A DNA stretch of 62,884 nt from contig NZ_KZ454941.1 of assembly GCF_002797375.1 (NCBI RefSeq), positions 2,155,901 through 2,218,784 on the forward strand. Reading direction: 5' to 3'. Below, piece after piece: positions 1 through 8,042 of the stretch. A model generated the notes under the pieces. The model was not told where the DNA came from, ran no database searches, and was given only the letters and a program-made list of their open reading frames with translations. A program made the translations under genes and the position numbers. Source of the stretch: Bacillus sp. FJAT-42315 (GTDB lineage: Bacteria; Bacillota; Bacilli; Bacillales; Domibacillaceae). How positions within the stretch are numbered: position 1 is the stretch's first letter; the number at the start of each line of letters is the position of its first letter.

Positions 1-25
1 TCAGCCTTCTATAATAGAAGGCTGA
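1..25 (-). terminator. Hairpin after the permease gene
   Basis: A perfect 11-bp inverted repeat (TCAGCCTTCTA / TAGAAGGCTGA, 3-nt loop) lies 5 bp past the stop of the leftward permease gene. Any U-tract would lie outside the window, so it is called a terminator from position and stem strength. Confidence 0.6.
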
Positions 26-30
26 TACCG

Positions 31-1062
31 TTAAATTTTCCATCTACTTTTTAAAATCCCCGCTTCTCGTAGCGTATCATAAACAATGACGATCGCTGGT
101 CCAACGAAAAAGCCGATAAACCCTAATATTTTAAAGCCGACAAATAAACTAATTAAAGCCGCTAACGGAGAAATCCCCATGTTGGATGAAAAGACTTTCG
201 GTTCTAAAATACGGCGCACAACTGTAATTACAATAAACAAAAGAATGAGCCCAATGCCAAGGAATTGGTTTTCTTGGAAAAAGGAAATCACTGCCCATGG
301 AACAAGTACAGACCCGGTTCCTAAAATCGGTAACACATCGACGAAAACGATTAATATCGAAAGTAACACGGCATACGGTACTTGTAAAATAGATAAACCG
401 ATAAACGCCATTAAAAAAGTGACCGCGCTTAAGAAAATTTGCGCTTTAATAAAGCCAACTCCTGCTTTATTTAATTGACCGGTAATTAAATATAATTTCT
501 CTTTTGTTGAGTCCTTTAAATGCCGGTCCGTTTTTACTTTCAATCGAGAGAGTTCAAGACTGAACAAAAAGACGGCGATTAAATATACTAAAAACTCTAT
601 TAAAAATCCCGGTATAGCGGTTGCTAAGCTAAATAACCATTCAAGTATCGATTGAGCCATTTGAGTCACAGAATCGATTGAGTTTTCAAGTGTTTGTTCA
701 AATGATCGAATCACATCTGGTGGTAACGACTTAAAGTAATGCTGGAACTGATCCACGAACTGAATCAATGATTCCTTATAAAAGTTCGTCACAAATGACG
801 GACCTTTTTGCGCTAACGTCACGATTTGATCAATCACGAGATTGACAACAAACCATACAAATAGAGCAATAAACACTAGATACAAAATAAAAGTCACAAG
901 AACCGCTCGAAATCGTTGCCATCTAAACCGGAGCATAAACCATTTTACAGAGTTCTCTAATAAAATAGCAGTCACTAAGGCAAGTATAAAAGGTAGCGAA
1001 TACGGGAGCAAAAATATAATAATTAGTAAAATCGCTACAGGTAAAATCCATTTCTTTAACAA
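31..1062 (-). CDS. AI-2E family transporter (YtvI-like membrane protein)
   Basis: A polytopic membrane protein of 343 residues with about seven to eight hydrophobic segments: two near the N-terminus (residues 8-30, 54-78), a soluble stretch around 85-140, then a membrane block that includes the family-typical segment FVDVLPILGTGSVLVPWA and the C-terminal FVGPAIVIVYDTLREAG. This matches the AI-2E/PerM family; in Bacillus the closest architecture is the sporulation protein YtvI, but transport substrate is unknown for most members. The start is uncertain: the in-frame start is TTG at 1062, while a better placed ATG with an AAGGG ribosome binding site at 1070 is out of frame across a run of seven T residues. 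The gene stands alone and diverges from the MocR regulator. Confidence 0.85.
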   Translation of the reverse strand: MLKKWILPVAILLIIIFLLPYSLPFILALVTAILLENSVKWFMLRFRWQRFRAVLVTFILYLVFIALFVWFVVNLVIDQIVTLAQKGPSFVTNFYKESLIQFVDQFQHYFKSLPPDVIRSFEQTLENSIDSVTQMAQSILEWLFSLATAIPGFLIEFLVYLIAVFLFSLELSRLKVKTDRHLKDSTKEKLYLITGQLNKAGVGFIKAQIFLSAVTFLMAFIGLSILQVPYAVLLSILIVFVDVLPILGTGSVLVPWAVISFFQENQFLGIGLILLFIVITVVRRILEPKVFSSNMGISPLAALISLFVGFKILGFIGFFVGPAIVIVYDTLREAGILKSRWKI

Positions 1063-1205
1063 AAAAACATCAACTGCCCTTCTTTCATGACTCGAAAATT
1101 CTAACTACTATAATAAACTATTCTCGCCAATAAAGTCACTTTATTTTCGTTAAATTGCGAAATCCCATCACACCTTTTTCTTTTTCACATGAACCGTTGC
1201 TATTT

Positions 1206-1230
1206 ATCGTTTATAATAATAATAAACGAT
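1206..1230 (+). promoter_or_regulatory. Promoter/operator dyad upstream of the MocR gene
   Basis: An 8-bp inverted repeat, ATCGTTTA (1206-1213) and TAAACGAT (1223-1230), overlaps a TATAAT -10 hexamer (1212-1217). It lies about 40 bp before the regulator's start. No good -35 is visible at 17 bp. I infer an operator, possibly for the MocR protein itself or for the divergent permease. Confidence 0.5.
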
Positions 1231-1269
1231 AATAGGCAAAGCATGAATATAGGGAGTAGAAAATAAGCA

Positions 1270-2685
1270 ATGATGCAAAATCAAGCAAAATATGAAAAAG
1301 TAATCCATTATATAAAAGAAAATATTTTCAATGGCGAATGGCCAATTGGCAGCAAAATCCCGAGTCAACGCAAATTAGCTGAACTATTCGGCGTCAACCG
1401 CAGCACAATTGTCACAGCTCTTGAAGAACTAAAAGCAGACGGTTTGCTAGAAGGAGTAATGGGTAAAGGAACGATTGTTGTCAATAACACTTGGACGCTA
1501 CTCGCTACATCTCCCCCTGCTGATTGGAATGAAACCACCGCTTCTAATTGGTTGAAAGCTCACTCATCTTCTAGTGTAGAAGGGGCAAATGAAAACGAAG
1601 ATCATTTTATTCAACTGAGTAAAGGCGAACTTGCACAAGACATCTTCCCTACCGATCATATGCAACAGGTGATGATGCGACTCGCAGATAATTTAGAACC
1701 ATTTGGCTACGAGGAACCGAAAGGATTTTTACCTTTAAGAGAAGCCATTAGTGAATACATGAGTCGACAAGGGACAGAAGTGTCTCCATCCTCTATTTTA
1801 ATTGTATCTGGCGCCTTACAAGGACTGCAATTGATTTCAGCTGGGCTCTTACATAGAGGATCAACTATTTTATTAGAGAAGCCTTCCTATTTGTATTCTC
1901 TACAAGTATTTCAATCAGCTGGAATGAAGCTATGTGGACTGCCGATGGATCAGGAAGGGCTACATGCAGCAGCCATTAAAAAGCATTACGAAAGCGAACG
2001 ATCCATTGTTTACACGATTCCTTGCTTTCACAATCCGACAGGCATCCTAATGACCGAACAACGACGAAAAGAATTACTCGATGTGTGCGAACAATTGCGA
2101 TTACCTGTGATTGAAGATGATATTTATCGAGAGCTTTGGATTGACGGACCCCCACCTTCTTCATTAAAATCATTAGATCCATATGGTCATGTGCTTTATT
2201 TAGGTAGCCTGTCCAAAACATTAAGTCCAGGCCTTCGCATCGGCTGGATTGCAGGGTCAGAACAAGTCATTGATCGATTAGCTGAAATTAAACAACAAAC
2301 CGACTATGGTTCAAGCTCCTTATCTCAAAGAGTAGCAGCGGAATGGATTTCGAGCGGCCTTTACGAAACCCACCTATCTTTCGTACGCGAACAGCTAAAG
2401 GAGCGCCGAGCAACAGCCTTGCATATTCTTGATCAGTATATGTCCGATCTTGCAGAATGGGATGTACCATCAGGCGGCTTCTTAATATGGCTCAAATTAA
2501 AAGTGAAAATCCCATACAAAGAGCTATATACAAAAGCCTACCAACAAGGTATCCTTTTAAATCCTGGCACCATTTATACAGAAGAATCGACTCAGGCTAT
2601 CCGCCTCTCTTACGGCTACGCGTCGATGGAAGATTTTGAAAAAGGGATCAAACAATTACGAGAAATCATGTTAGAAAATAGTTAA
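1270..2685 (+). CDS. MocR-family PLP-dependent transcriptional regulator
   Basis: A 471-residue fusion of a GntR-type winged helix (residues about 5-75; PSQRKLAELFGVNRSTIVTALEELK is the helix-turn-helix region in two parts) with a fold-type I aminotransferase domain. The PLP-binding lysine is K316 in GSLSKTLSPGLRIGW, and the conserved HNPTG and PVIEDDIYREL motifs are present. MocR proteins bind DNA and sense amino-acid or vitamin-B6 related ligands through the aminotransferase-like domain; GabR and PdxR are known examples. There is no neighbouring pdx or gab gene, so the target is unknown. The ATG at 1270 follows GGGAG; an ATG one codon downstream is an alternative. The next gene follows after only 15 bp and is probably co-transcribed. 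Confidence 0.92.
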   Translation: MMQNQAKYEKVIHYIKENIFNGEWPIGSKIPSQRKLAELFGVNRSTIVTALEELKADGLLEGVMGKGTIVVNNTWTLLATSPPADWNETTASNWLKAHSSSSVEGANENEDHFIQLSKGELAQDIFPTDHMQQVMMRLADNLEPFGYEEPKGFLPLREAISEYMSRQGTEVSPSSILIVSGALQGLQLISAGLLHRGSTILLEKPSYLYSLQVFQSAGMKLCGLPMDQEGLHAAAIKKHYESERSIVYTIPCFHNPTGILMTEQRRKELLDVCEQLRLPVIEDDIYRELWIDGPPPSSLKSLDPYGHVLYLGSLSKTLSPGLRIGWIAGSEQVIDRLAEIKQQTDYGSSSLSQRVAAEWISSGLYETHLSFVREQLKERRATALHILDQYMSDLAEWDVPSGGFLIWLKLKVKIPYKELYTKAYQQGILLNPGTIYTEESTQAIRLSYGYASMEDFEKGIKQLREIMLENS

Positions 2686-2700
2686 AAAAGGTGATGTTCA

Positions 2701-3768
2701 TTGGATTTTACAATCAATTATTTATCGTTCTTTGTCGTTCATGTGGACGGCAAAGGTGACGATGCCGTGAAGCGTGCCCAGCATTATCAAACGCTCGGTG
2801 AAGAAGAGTACGAAAACAACCCACTCAAAGACTTCTTAGATGGCGAATTTACCAAGATTGCTAAACGAAAGGCCGACCGGCACCCGAAAGCCGAACAAGT
2901 CCCAACAAAAATCGGTTACTTCACCGCTGAACCCGGACATGATTTAACGTCTAATCCGAACTACAACTTGTTCGCCAAAGCACGTGCTGCCTACTCGGTA
3001 CTCGAATTCCAAGAAGCAAGCGAACAATTCGCTACACTCTATACACAAACAAGCGCAGTTAGAGGCGGTGTCTTCATCGTCGCTAAAGCGCAAATTAAAA
3101 AATACTTCGATGACGCCTTCGTCTTCCTATTAAAATGCGACTTCGAGCCAAAAGTAGCGACCATTACGGACGCTTCTTCGCTCATCCAACATGTCGAACT
3201 AGCGATCACCACGAAAAACATGAAGTCGATCCAATACCCATACATGCCGGAAGAAGGCATGGTCGAAGAAGGCGAACTAAAAATCCATCAAGCCTCCCAC
3301 GCTCGCTATTTTGAGGACTTCTTAAAATACGTCGGCTACGAACAATCAATGCCGGAAATCGTCAAATCACAAGTCATCGATATGGTGCGGGAATACACGA
3401 TCGAAGAACTAGAAGAGGAAAGTCCAGAATTTCAACAGTTTGAAGAAGCAATGGAAGTATGGGCAGACAGTCCGAAGCGAGAACTGCAAGAACGCTTTAC
3501 GACCGATGAAGTCGTCGAAGCCTCCGCTCGCATGGTTGAGCATACGCCTGAGTTGGAGCTGAAGATGAAGCTCGATCACATGGGCGTCAATGCCATGCTT
3601 TCGGACTTTGGCGAATCCGTTCACTTGGCGAAATTAGGTGATCGCTATGTTTTATTAGTGGAAGCGGACTCGGTTGTGTTTGAAAAAGGCTTTTCTCCGA
3701 TTGAATTTCATAAGCCGGATGAGTTGCATGAGGTGATTGAGAAGATTGAGCGGAAGAATGGGAGATAG
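2701..3768 (+). CDS. DUF3900-like protein
   Basis: A 355-residue soluble, acidic protein that I recognise as resembling the DUF3900 family of Bacillaceae, whose function is unknown. It has no signal peptide and no membrane segment. The C-terminal half is rich in Glu/Asp and predicted helical. It starts with TTG at 2701 after an AAGGTGA ribosome binding site. The spacing of 15 bp from the MocR gene suggests a two-gene operon closed by the terminator at 3836-3875. Family assignment is from memory of its sequence style and should be checked by a profile search. Confidence 0.7.
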   Translation: MDFTINYLSFFVVHVDGKGDDAVKRAQHYQTLGEEEYENNPLKDFLDGEFTKIAKRKADRHPKAEQVPTKIGYFTAEPGHDLTSNPNYNLFAKARAAYSVLEFQEASEQFATLYTQTSAVRGGVFIVAKAQIKKYFDDAFVFLLKCDFEPKVATITDASSLIQHVELAITTKNMKSIQYPYMPEEGMVEEGELKIHQASHARYFEDFLKYVGYEQSMPEIVKSQVIDMVREYTIEELEEESPEFQQFEEAMEVWADSPKRELQERFTTDEVVEASARMVEHTPELELKMKLDHMGVNAMLSDFGESVHLAKLGDRYVLLVEADSVVFEKGFSPIEFHKPDELHEVIEKIERKNGR

Positions 3769-3835
3769 TGAGTTCAGTTGTATAATTAGTTTGATTAATG
3801 TGCTATTCCCACTACTTCTAACCATCAATACCAAG

Positions 3836-3875
3836 CAAAAATCCGACATAGGCTACTTGTCCATGTCGGATTTTT
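3836..3875. terminator. Bidirectional terminator
   Basis: AAAAATCCGACAT pairs with ATGTCGGATTTTT across a 13-14 nt loop. A-tract and T-tract flank both sides, so it can end the rightward DUF3900-like gene and the leftward diguanylate cyclase gene. Confidence 0.9.
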
Positions 3876-3919
3876 AATATACTTTAAGATAATAATGAAA
3901 TGGACCGAACTTTTTGTCG

Positions 3920-4888
3920 TCATCTACTCGCTTGCATTAAATATTGGCCCTTCTTCTCTCTTTTATTTTGATACATCTTTTTATCAGCTTCGGCAAATAG
4001 ACTTTCCATTTTTCCTATGGACTGCTTACTAAAAGCATGGCCCATCGACATATTGATCTTTAAGTCTTCACTGCTTCTATTATACTCACTAATTTTTTGA
4101 GAAAGGTTTTCACACAAAGATTCTACATGTGTTTTGTCCGTATTTATGATAATAATAACAAATTCATCTCCACCAATCCTTGAAACAATCGCATTTCCTG
4201 AAAAATATTGATTTAATAGTTTGGCGAATTCTTGAAGTAAAATATCACCTTTTTTATGACCATAATGATCATTCAAATATTTCAAATCGTCCAAGTCGCA
4301 TAAGAGAATACCGACAGATGCATCTATATGCTTGTTATACTTCTCCATACTCTGTTCAAAAAATTCTCGATTATAAATATTGGTCAAAGCATCATGAGTA
4401 ATTCTATATTCCAGACTTTGTTGTAATTTTATTTTGTCATCGATATTCCTCATAATTCCCTGAACCGCTATTAATTCACCATTTTCATAAATAGGGGTCG
4501 TATACTCTTCAAACCATTTATAATTCCCTTGCTTATCTTGAAGTCGCTGAATGATTGGTTTACTGTAATCAATGTTACTGCTTACTTTGTTAAGCATAAT
4601 TTCGTAATCATCTGGATGAATCATTTCAAAGGGGGCTTGTGGGTTATTATCGAGCTCCTCTAGCGTTCCTTCGCCTAAAAAATATTCAACCGAAGGACTT
4701 GTATACCTATGTTTGAACTTTGGCTTTACTTCGTAATAATAAATAACATCCTTTGAATTTTCCACTAATTGAAATATCCGATTTTTATTTTCAAATTTCG
4801 CTTTCCAGCTCTCCATTTTGGATATTAAGTATATTCTAAAAATGACAATACCTAAAACGAAACCTAGTAAAAAGTGAATAAACCCCAT
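3920..4888 (-). CDS. Membrane-anchored PAS-GGDEF diguanylate cyclase
   Basis: The product (323 residues from the preferred start) makes cyclic di-GMP from two GTP. It has one N-terminal membrane helix (residues about 3-24), a PAS/PAC sensor domain (about 36-155; KWFEEYTTPIYENGE is the PAC part) and a GGDEF domain (about 160-320) with an intact active site RIGGDEF at 239-243. The RxxD inhibitory site five residues upstream is absent (SGNA instead), so product inhibition through that site is not expected. I chose ATG at 4888 because AAAAGGGG precedes it by 8 nt; an ATG at 4921 gives 11 more residues but has no well-placed site. Expression is governed by the cyclic-di-GMP riboswitch and terminator upstream (4960-5082), a feedback design. 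Confidence 0.92.
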   Translation of the reverse strand: MGFIHFLLGFVLGIVIFRIYLISKMESWKAKFENKNRIFQLVENSKDVIYYYEVKPKFKHRYTSPSVEYFLGEGTLEELDNNPQAPFEMIHPDDYEIMLNKVSSNIDYSKPIIQRLQDKQGNYKWFEEYTTPIYENGELIAVQGIMRNIDDKIKLQQSLEYRITHDALTNIYNREFFEQSMEKYNKHIDASVGILLCDLDDLKYLNDHYGHKKGDILLQEFAKLLNQYFSGNAIVSRIGGDEFVIIIINTDKTHVESLCENLSQKISEYNRSSEDLKINMSMGHAFSKQSIGKMESLFAEADKKMYQNKREKKGQYLMQASR

Positions 4889-4959
4889 TAACAATGCCCC
4901 TTTTATTATGAGCGACCTCATCTACTTTTATAAAGGCACCCTTTTCACTTTACCTCCAT

Positions 4960-4991
4960 AAAAAATAGGCTATTTCATACCGATTAGCCTA
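4960..4991 (-). terminator. Riboswitch expression-platform terminator
   Basis: TAGGCTA (minus strand, 4991-4985) pairs with TAGCCTA (4972-4966) and runs straight into six U residues. It lies 19 nt after the aptamer and before the cyclase start, which is the expected layout of a transcription-terminating expression platform. Confidence 0.85.
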
Positions 4992-5010
4992 CTGTTTATC
5001 AAGATAAATC

Positions 5011-5082
5011 GGCAACTGGCTGACATGATCTCACGACTTTAGTCCCTATAGTTTTGCGCCTTCACCTTTCGATGAGTTTGCC
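5011..5082 (-). promoter_or_regulatory. Cyclic-di-GMP-I (GEMM-I) riboswitch aptamer
   Basis: On the minus strand the sequence starts GGCAAAC, continues with a GAAA tetraloop stem, the conserved GGCGCAAAAC, then GGGACTAAAG, and closes with CAGCCAGTTGCC. These are the conserved blocks of the GEMM-I class in the right order and spacing. The G that contacts the ligand (G20 in Vc2 numbering, by my alignment) is retained, which favours c-di-GMP over the cGAMP-sensing variant. It sits directly upstream of a diguanylate cyclase and is followed by an intrinsic terminator. Confidence 0.9.
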
Positions 5083-5086
5083 TTTA

Positions 5087-5296
5087 TCATTCAATTTTTT
5101 GAAATATAACAATTTTTTCTATTACACTTAAAATTATATACAACCAACCGACACATGTCAATATACCCATGATTAATAGCACAAAAAATGCACCCCTACG
5201 TATTAAATACATTACCAAAACAAAATGCACTGGCGAGAGAAAGTCAACCTTCTTCACCAGATTCAGCCACGTAAGAGATAAATTCATTATGAGCAA
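5087..5296 (-). CDS. Possible small membrane peptide or gene remnant
   Basis: An open frame of 69 codons overlaps the end of the GNAT fragment in another frame. Its last 45 codons encode two hydrophobic stretches (around VHFVLVMYL and AFFVLLIMGILTCVGWLYIIL). No ribosome binding site supports the first ATG. It may be the debris of a membrane protein gene joined to the broken acetyltransferase. I do not recognise it. Confidence 0.25.
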   Translation of the reverse strand: MLIMNLSLTWLNLVKKVDFLSPVHFVLVMYLIRRGAFFVLLIMGILTCVGWLYIILSVIEKIVIFQKIE

Positions 5297-5456
5297 GTGC
5301 TTTGTCTAAATACTCTCTCGTAGCAGTGACAATCAGATGTTCCTCTTGATCCGATTTGATTTCATCTAATTCTTTTAATAAGGCTAAACGCAAGCTAATG
5401 ACTTGGTCAATATTTTCCAAAGAGACCTTCCTAACTTGATATTCACGATCACTCAT
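5244..5456 (-). pseudogene. Truncated GNAT acetyltransferase (N-terminal part only)
   Basis: About 70 residues resemble the first third of a GNAT-family N-acetyltransferase (MSDREYQVRKVSLENIDQV, then LRLALLKELDEI). The frame stops after AESGEEG, before the acetyl-CoA binding Q/RxxGxG/A motif and the rest of the fold. It starts at ATG 5456 behind GAAGGAAGTG, so it may still be expressed as a short peptide. No C-terminal half is seen in any downstream frame, so this looks like a deletion rather than a simple frameshift. Confidence 0.65.
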
Positions 5457-5530
5457 CAAATGTAAAACACTTCCTTCATTATCGTTGTTGAAAATACTGA
5501 GTTTTATAGGAAATCAATTATATCAAAAAA

Positions 5531-5573
5531 GAAAGAAGCTGCCCCAAAGTTCATCCTTTTTGGACAGCCTCAA
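5531..5573 (-). terminator. Terminator of the leftward membrane protein gene
   Basis: On the minus strand AGGCTGTCC pairs (with one G-U) with GGGCAGCTT and is followed by TTTCTTTTTT. It lies directly after the stop at 5577. Confidence 0.75.
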
Positions 5574-5576
5574 TTC

Positions 5577-6101
5577 TTAATTCATCAGTAACAAATAATA
5601 AAATTTCGCATCTTGAAATGCAACATTTAGATCGATAGAAGTAACGAGCATCATATATAACCCAGCGCCTACGAATATAGCAATAATGGCGCCACCACTT
5701 TTAAGCATTTGTTTGTTCTTCTTGTAAAGAATCAGTATAGTTATAACAACAATCAAAATATATATTATAGAGATGATCATTTTAAATATTTTCATATTGA
5801 TATCATTAACAGCCATTCTGAAATGCTCCAATGTTTCCTCATTATCCTGATTCTCTATAATGGTAGATATTTTTTCTTGATGACCAATTTCCCAAGTGAA
5901 TGTATCCTGTTCTTTTATTACAATATATTTATAACCACCTGCCTTCTCTTCACCTATAACAAATGGTGAAGTGGCAGACACGCTTTGAACTATTGATATG
6001 AAAAAAATGATTGATATGAAAAATATTAACGAGAACTTCTCTTTCAAGTACATCTTCCCTTCATTCTTTAATAACTTCAGAAAAGTCGTAGAAGTAATCA
6101 T
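5577..6101 (-). CDS. Hypothetical exported/membrane protein
   Basis: I do not recognise a family. The protein has a strongly hydrophobic segment near the N-terminus (FSLIFFISIIFFISIVQSV, followed by SATSP, which could be a signal peptide cut at SVSA), an extracytoplasmic stretch of about 60 residues, and two C-terminal membrane helices. The start is ambiguous: ATG at 6101 has only a weak site, while the internal ATG at codon 17 would give a cleaner signal peptide but its GAAGGG is only 3 nt away. It lies 52 bp downstream of the lipoprotein gene on the same strand and may be in one operon with it. Confidence 0.6.
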   Translation of the reverse strand: MITSTTFLKLLKNEGKMYLKEKFSLIFFISIIFFISIVQSVSATSPFVIGEEKAGGYKYIVIKEQDTFTWEIGHQEKISTIIENQDNEETLEHFRMAVNDINMKIFKMIISIIYILIVVITILILYKKNKQMLKSGGAIIAIFVGAGLYMMLVTSIDLNVAFQDAKFYYLLLMN

Positions 6102-6153
6102 TCAATTCTCTTATCTTTTACTAATCTGTCTGAAACGAGCGCTAGGATGAAGG

Positions 6154-6660
6154 TTATTCAATGACAACATGGTCTGACAAGTTTCTATCCGTCAAAAATT
6201 TGTACAACTTTTCTGAATCCGGCTTATTCATCAAAGTGTACCGTGTATTATTATCATCTACCAGTTCAATATTTTTATGCTCCGGATTTGTCCAAAGATA
6301 GTAAACAGTTGTTTTTGGCTTTTCCTTATCTCTCTTATCTACAATTTCGACACGATAATCCGCAGATCGGCTCATACTTACTTCTGCTGTTTCCCAATTG
6401 GCACTGTCAAGAATGCCTTGCACCGCTTCGAAAACATCCGAATCGTTTAGCATTCTGAACGGATCAAAATCATTATCTCCATCGTTAATATCAACAATAA
6501 TGTCTCCAGTTGTCTCAATGACAAGAGGTTCCTCAAACGAATCATCTACTTTACCCGTTCCCGATACACCAACCTCTTTTTGTTGCATATCACCACAACC
6601 TGCCACAAGAAGAAGGGACACTGCCATGCAACCAATACGAGTCTTATACACTCTCATCAT
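6154..6660 (-). CDS. Hypothetical lipoprotein
   Basis: A 168-residue protein with a type II signal peptide: basic n-region, hydrophobic MAVSLLLVAGC and a lipobox LVAGC, so lipidation at that Cys is expected. The mature part is acidic and shows no domain I know. The start is odd: the tandem ATGs at 6660/6657 have no ribosome binding site, and the IS605-type right end stops only a few bases upstream. The insertion has probably removed the native translation signal and promoter, leaving the gene weakly expressed or dependent on read-through. Confidence 0.7.
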   Translation of the reverse strand: MMRVYKTRIGCMAVSLLLVAGCGDMQQKEVGVSGTGKVDDSFEEPLVIETTGDIIVDINDGDNDFDPFRMLNDSDVFEAVQGILDSANWETAEVSMSRSADYRVEIVDKRDKEKPKTTVYYLWTNPEHKNIELVDDNNTRYTLMNKPDSEKLYKFLTDRNLSDHVVIE

Positions 6661-6664
6661 TGCA

Positions 6665-6813
6665 CTGCCACTAAAAACATAGACAAAAGTCTATCCTTAG
6701 AATTTTCCTGCTTCCTCGTACCCCATTTCGCTACACTGCGAGCTACTCTGGTTGATATAGCACTCCACAGGCGTGATTTCGGGGGTAGCCCCACCTATCA
6801 TACACCACACTCT
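6665..6813 (-). ncRNA. Predicted omega RNA (reRNA) scaffold and right end
   Basis: In TnpB elements the 3' end of tnpB and the following sequence encode the guide RNA, with the guide read from flanking DNA past the right end. Here the segment is GC-rich, contains GGGG-CTA-CCCC and ATAGAC-AAAA-GTCTAT hairpins (minus strand), and ends just before the lipoprotein start. If transcribed, its guide would copy the first codons of that lipoprotein gene. This is inferred from family knowledge, not from expression. Confidence 0.5.
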
Positions 6814-7967
6814 TTACGTGAGAATGATGTATTCTTTTGCTTGTAAAAGATTGATAGAAGCATTGAAGTCTCGATCCATCTTGTGGCCGCGCTCGCATGT
6901 GTATACACGATCCGATAGTTTTAAATCCCTCTTTTTTCTCCACAACAAGAGCATAATTTCGAAGATGGATAAAACCGATCCACTTGTCTCAGCTCAATAT
7001 GTAATTCTTTACATTTCGCTGTGAGCCAAGTTTTAAATGTATAAAAACATTGCTGAGCGACCGCTTTCGATAAATGACGATTCTTCATCATCCCTTTTAC
7101 ATTCAAATCCTCTATCGTGATGAAACGTGGCTTGGTTTTCACCACTTGGCTCACGATAGACTTGACATACTCTAAGCGAATATTTGCCAATCGAGTATGA
7201 AGTTTTTGAACTCTAAGAATGTTTTTGTTTATGTTTGCTCTTTTAGCGACAGCTTTTTCACCTCTCTTTTTTAAATGTTGATATTTTCGTGACAAAGAGC
7301 GCTGTTCACGTGTTAATTTCTTTTCTAGCTTTCTTACTCGTATAGAACGGTTGATGTTTTTATATACCGAACCATTGCTACATACAGCGAAAGTACTAAT
7401 TCCTAAATCAATGCCCAATCCTTCATTTTTAACAGCAGGCTGTTTCCCTTGAGAGTCCACTTCACATAAAATCGAAACGTAATATCTTCCTGCTTTCTGT
7501 GAGACGGTTCCGCTTTTTACGATGGCCTCTTCAGGGATGTAGCCAAATTCCTTCAAGTGCATCCAGCCAAGTGTAGGGATCTTCACTCGATGACGTTCCA
7601 CAGTCCAATCCGTTTTATTGTTCTTTGGAAAATAGCATTTCACATCTTGATTCTTTTTCTTTTTAAACCGGGGAAATTTCGCTTTCCCCGCAAAGAAGTT
7701 TCTAAAGGCCTTATCTGCATTCATAATCGATTGTTTAACTGCTTTAGAAGATACCTCTTTAATCCACTGATCTTTTTCGAGCGTATGAACGTTATTCAAC
7801 CACTTAGAGAAGTCATAACCGCTCATAAACGATCCATCTTTTTCATATATTTCTTTGTTCTTTGACAGATAAAAATTGTACACGTATCGGCAAACGCCGA
7901 TCGTTTGGTGTATTTTCGTTTTCTGCTCGGTTGTCGGCTGAATCTCTATCAAATAGGCTTTCTTCAT
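6814..7967 (-). pseudogene. tnpB: TnpB (RNA-guided nuclease), frameshifted
   Basis: Codons 1-348 read as TnpB: N-terminal helical part, RuvC-I aspartate D187 in GIDLGISTFAV, RuvC-II glutamate E286 in ITIEDLNVKGM, and the first zinc-finger half CSCCGEKRG. The frame then stops (TAA at about 6921), but the expected continuation KLSDRVYTCERGHKMDRD, then FNASINLL, reads on in another frame to a stop at 6814-6816. Thus a 2-nt gain (or 1-nt loss) lies near 6920, and one cysteine of the CxxC second half is also missing (CERG rather than CERCG). RuvC-III aspartate is out of frame, so a functional nuclease is unlikely. Start ATG 7967 follows AAGGTGG. Confidence 0.85.
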
Positions 7968-7990
7968 TTACTCACCACCTTGCATTCATT

Positions 7991-8042
7991 ATACTCTATA
8001 ATTGATGTTGTTTGGGATAAATTAACATTAGTTGTAGAGTAT
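7991..8042. repeat. Left-end palindrome of the IS605-type element
   Basis: ATACTCTATAATTGATGTT (7991-8009) and AACATTAGTTGTAGAGTAT (8024-8042) are inverted copies with 16 of 19 matches and a 14-nt loop. IS200/IS605 left ends carry such imperfect palindromes as the TnpA recognition hairpin. It sits just upstream of tnpB. Confidence 0.6.

Noticed and set aside
842-1090. Rightward open frame over the permease N-terminus
   Set aside because: It is a shadow of the permease gene without a start signal and ends in the intergenic region.
5011-5082. The cGAMP-sensing variant of the GEMM-I riboswitch
   Set aside because: By my alignment the ligand-contacting base is G, as in c-di-GMP aptamers, and the controlled gene makes c-di-GMP.
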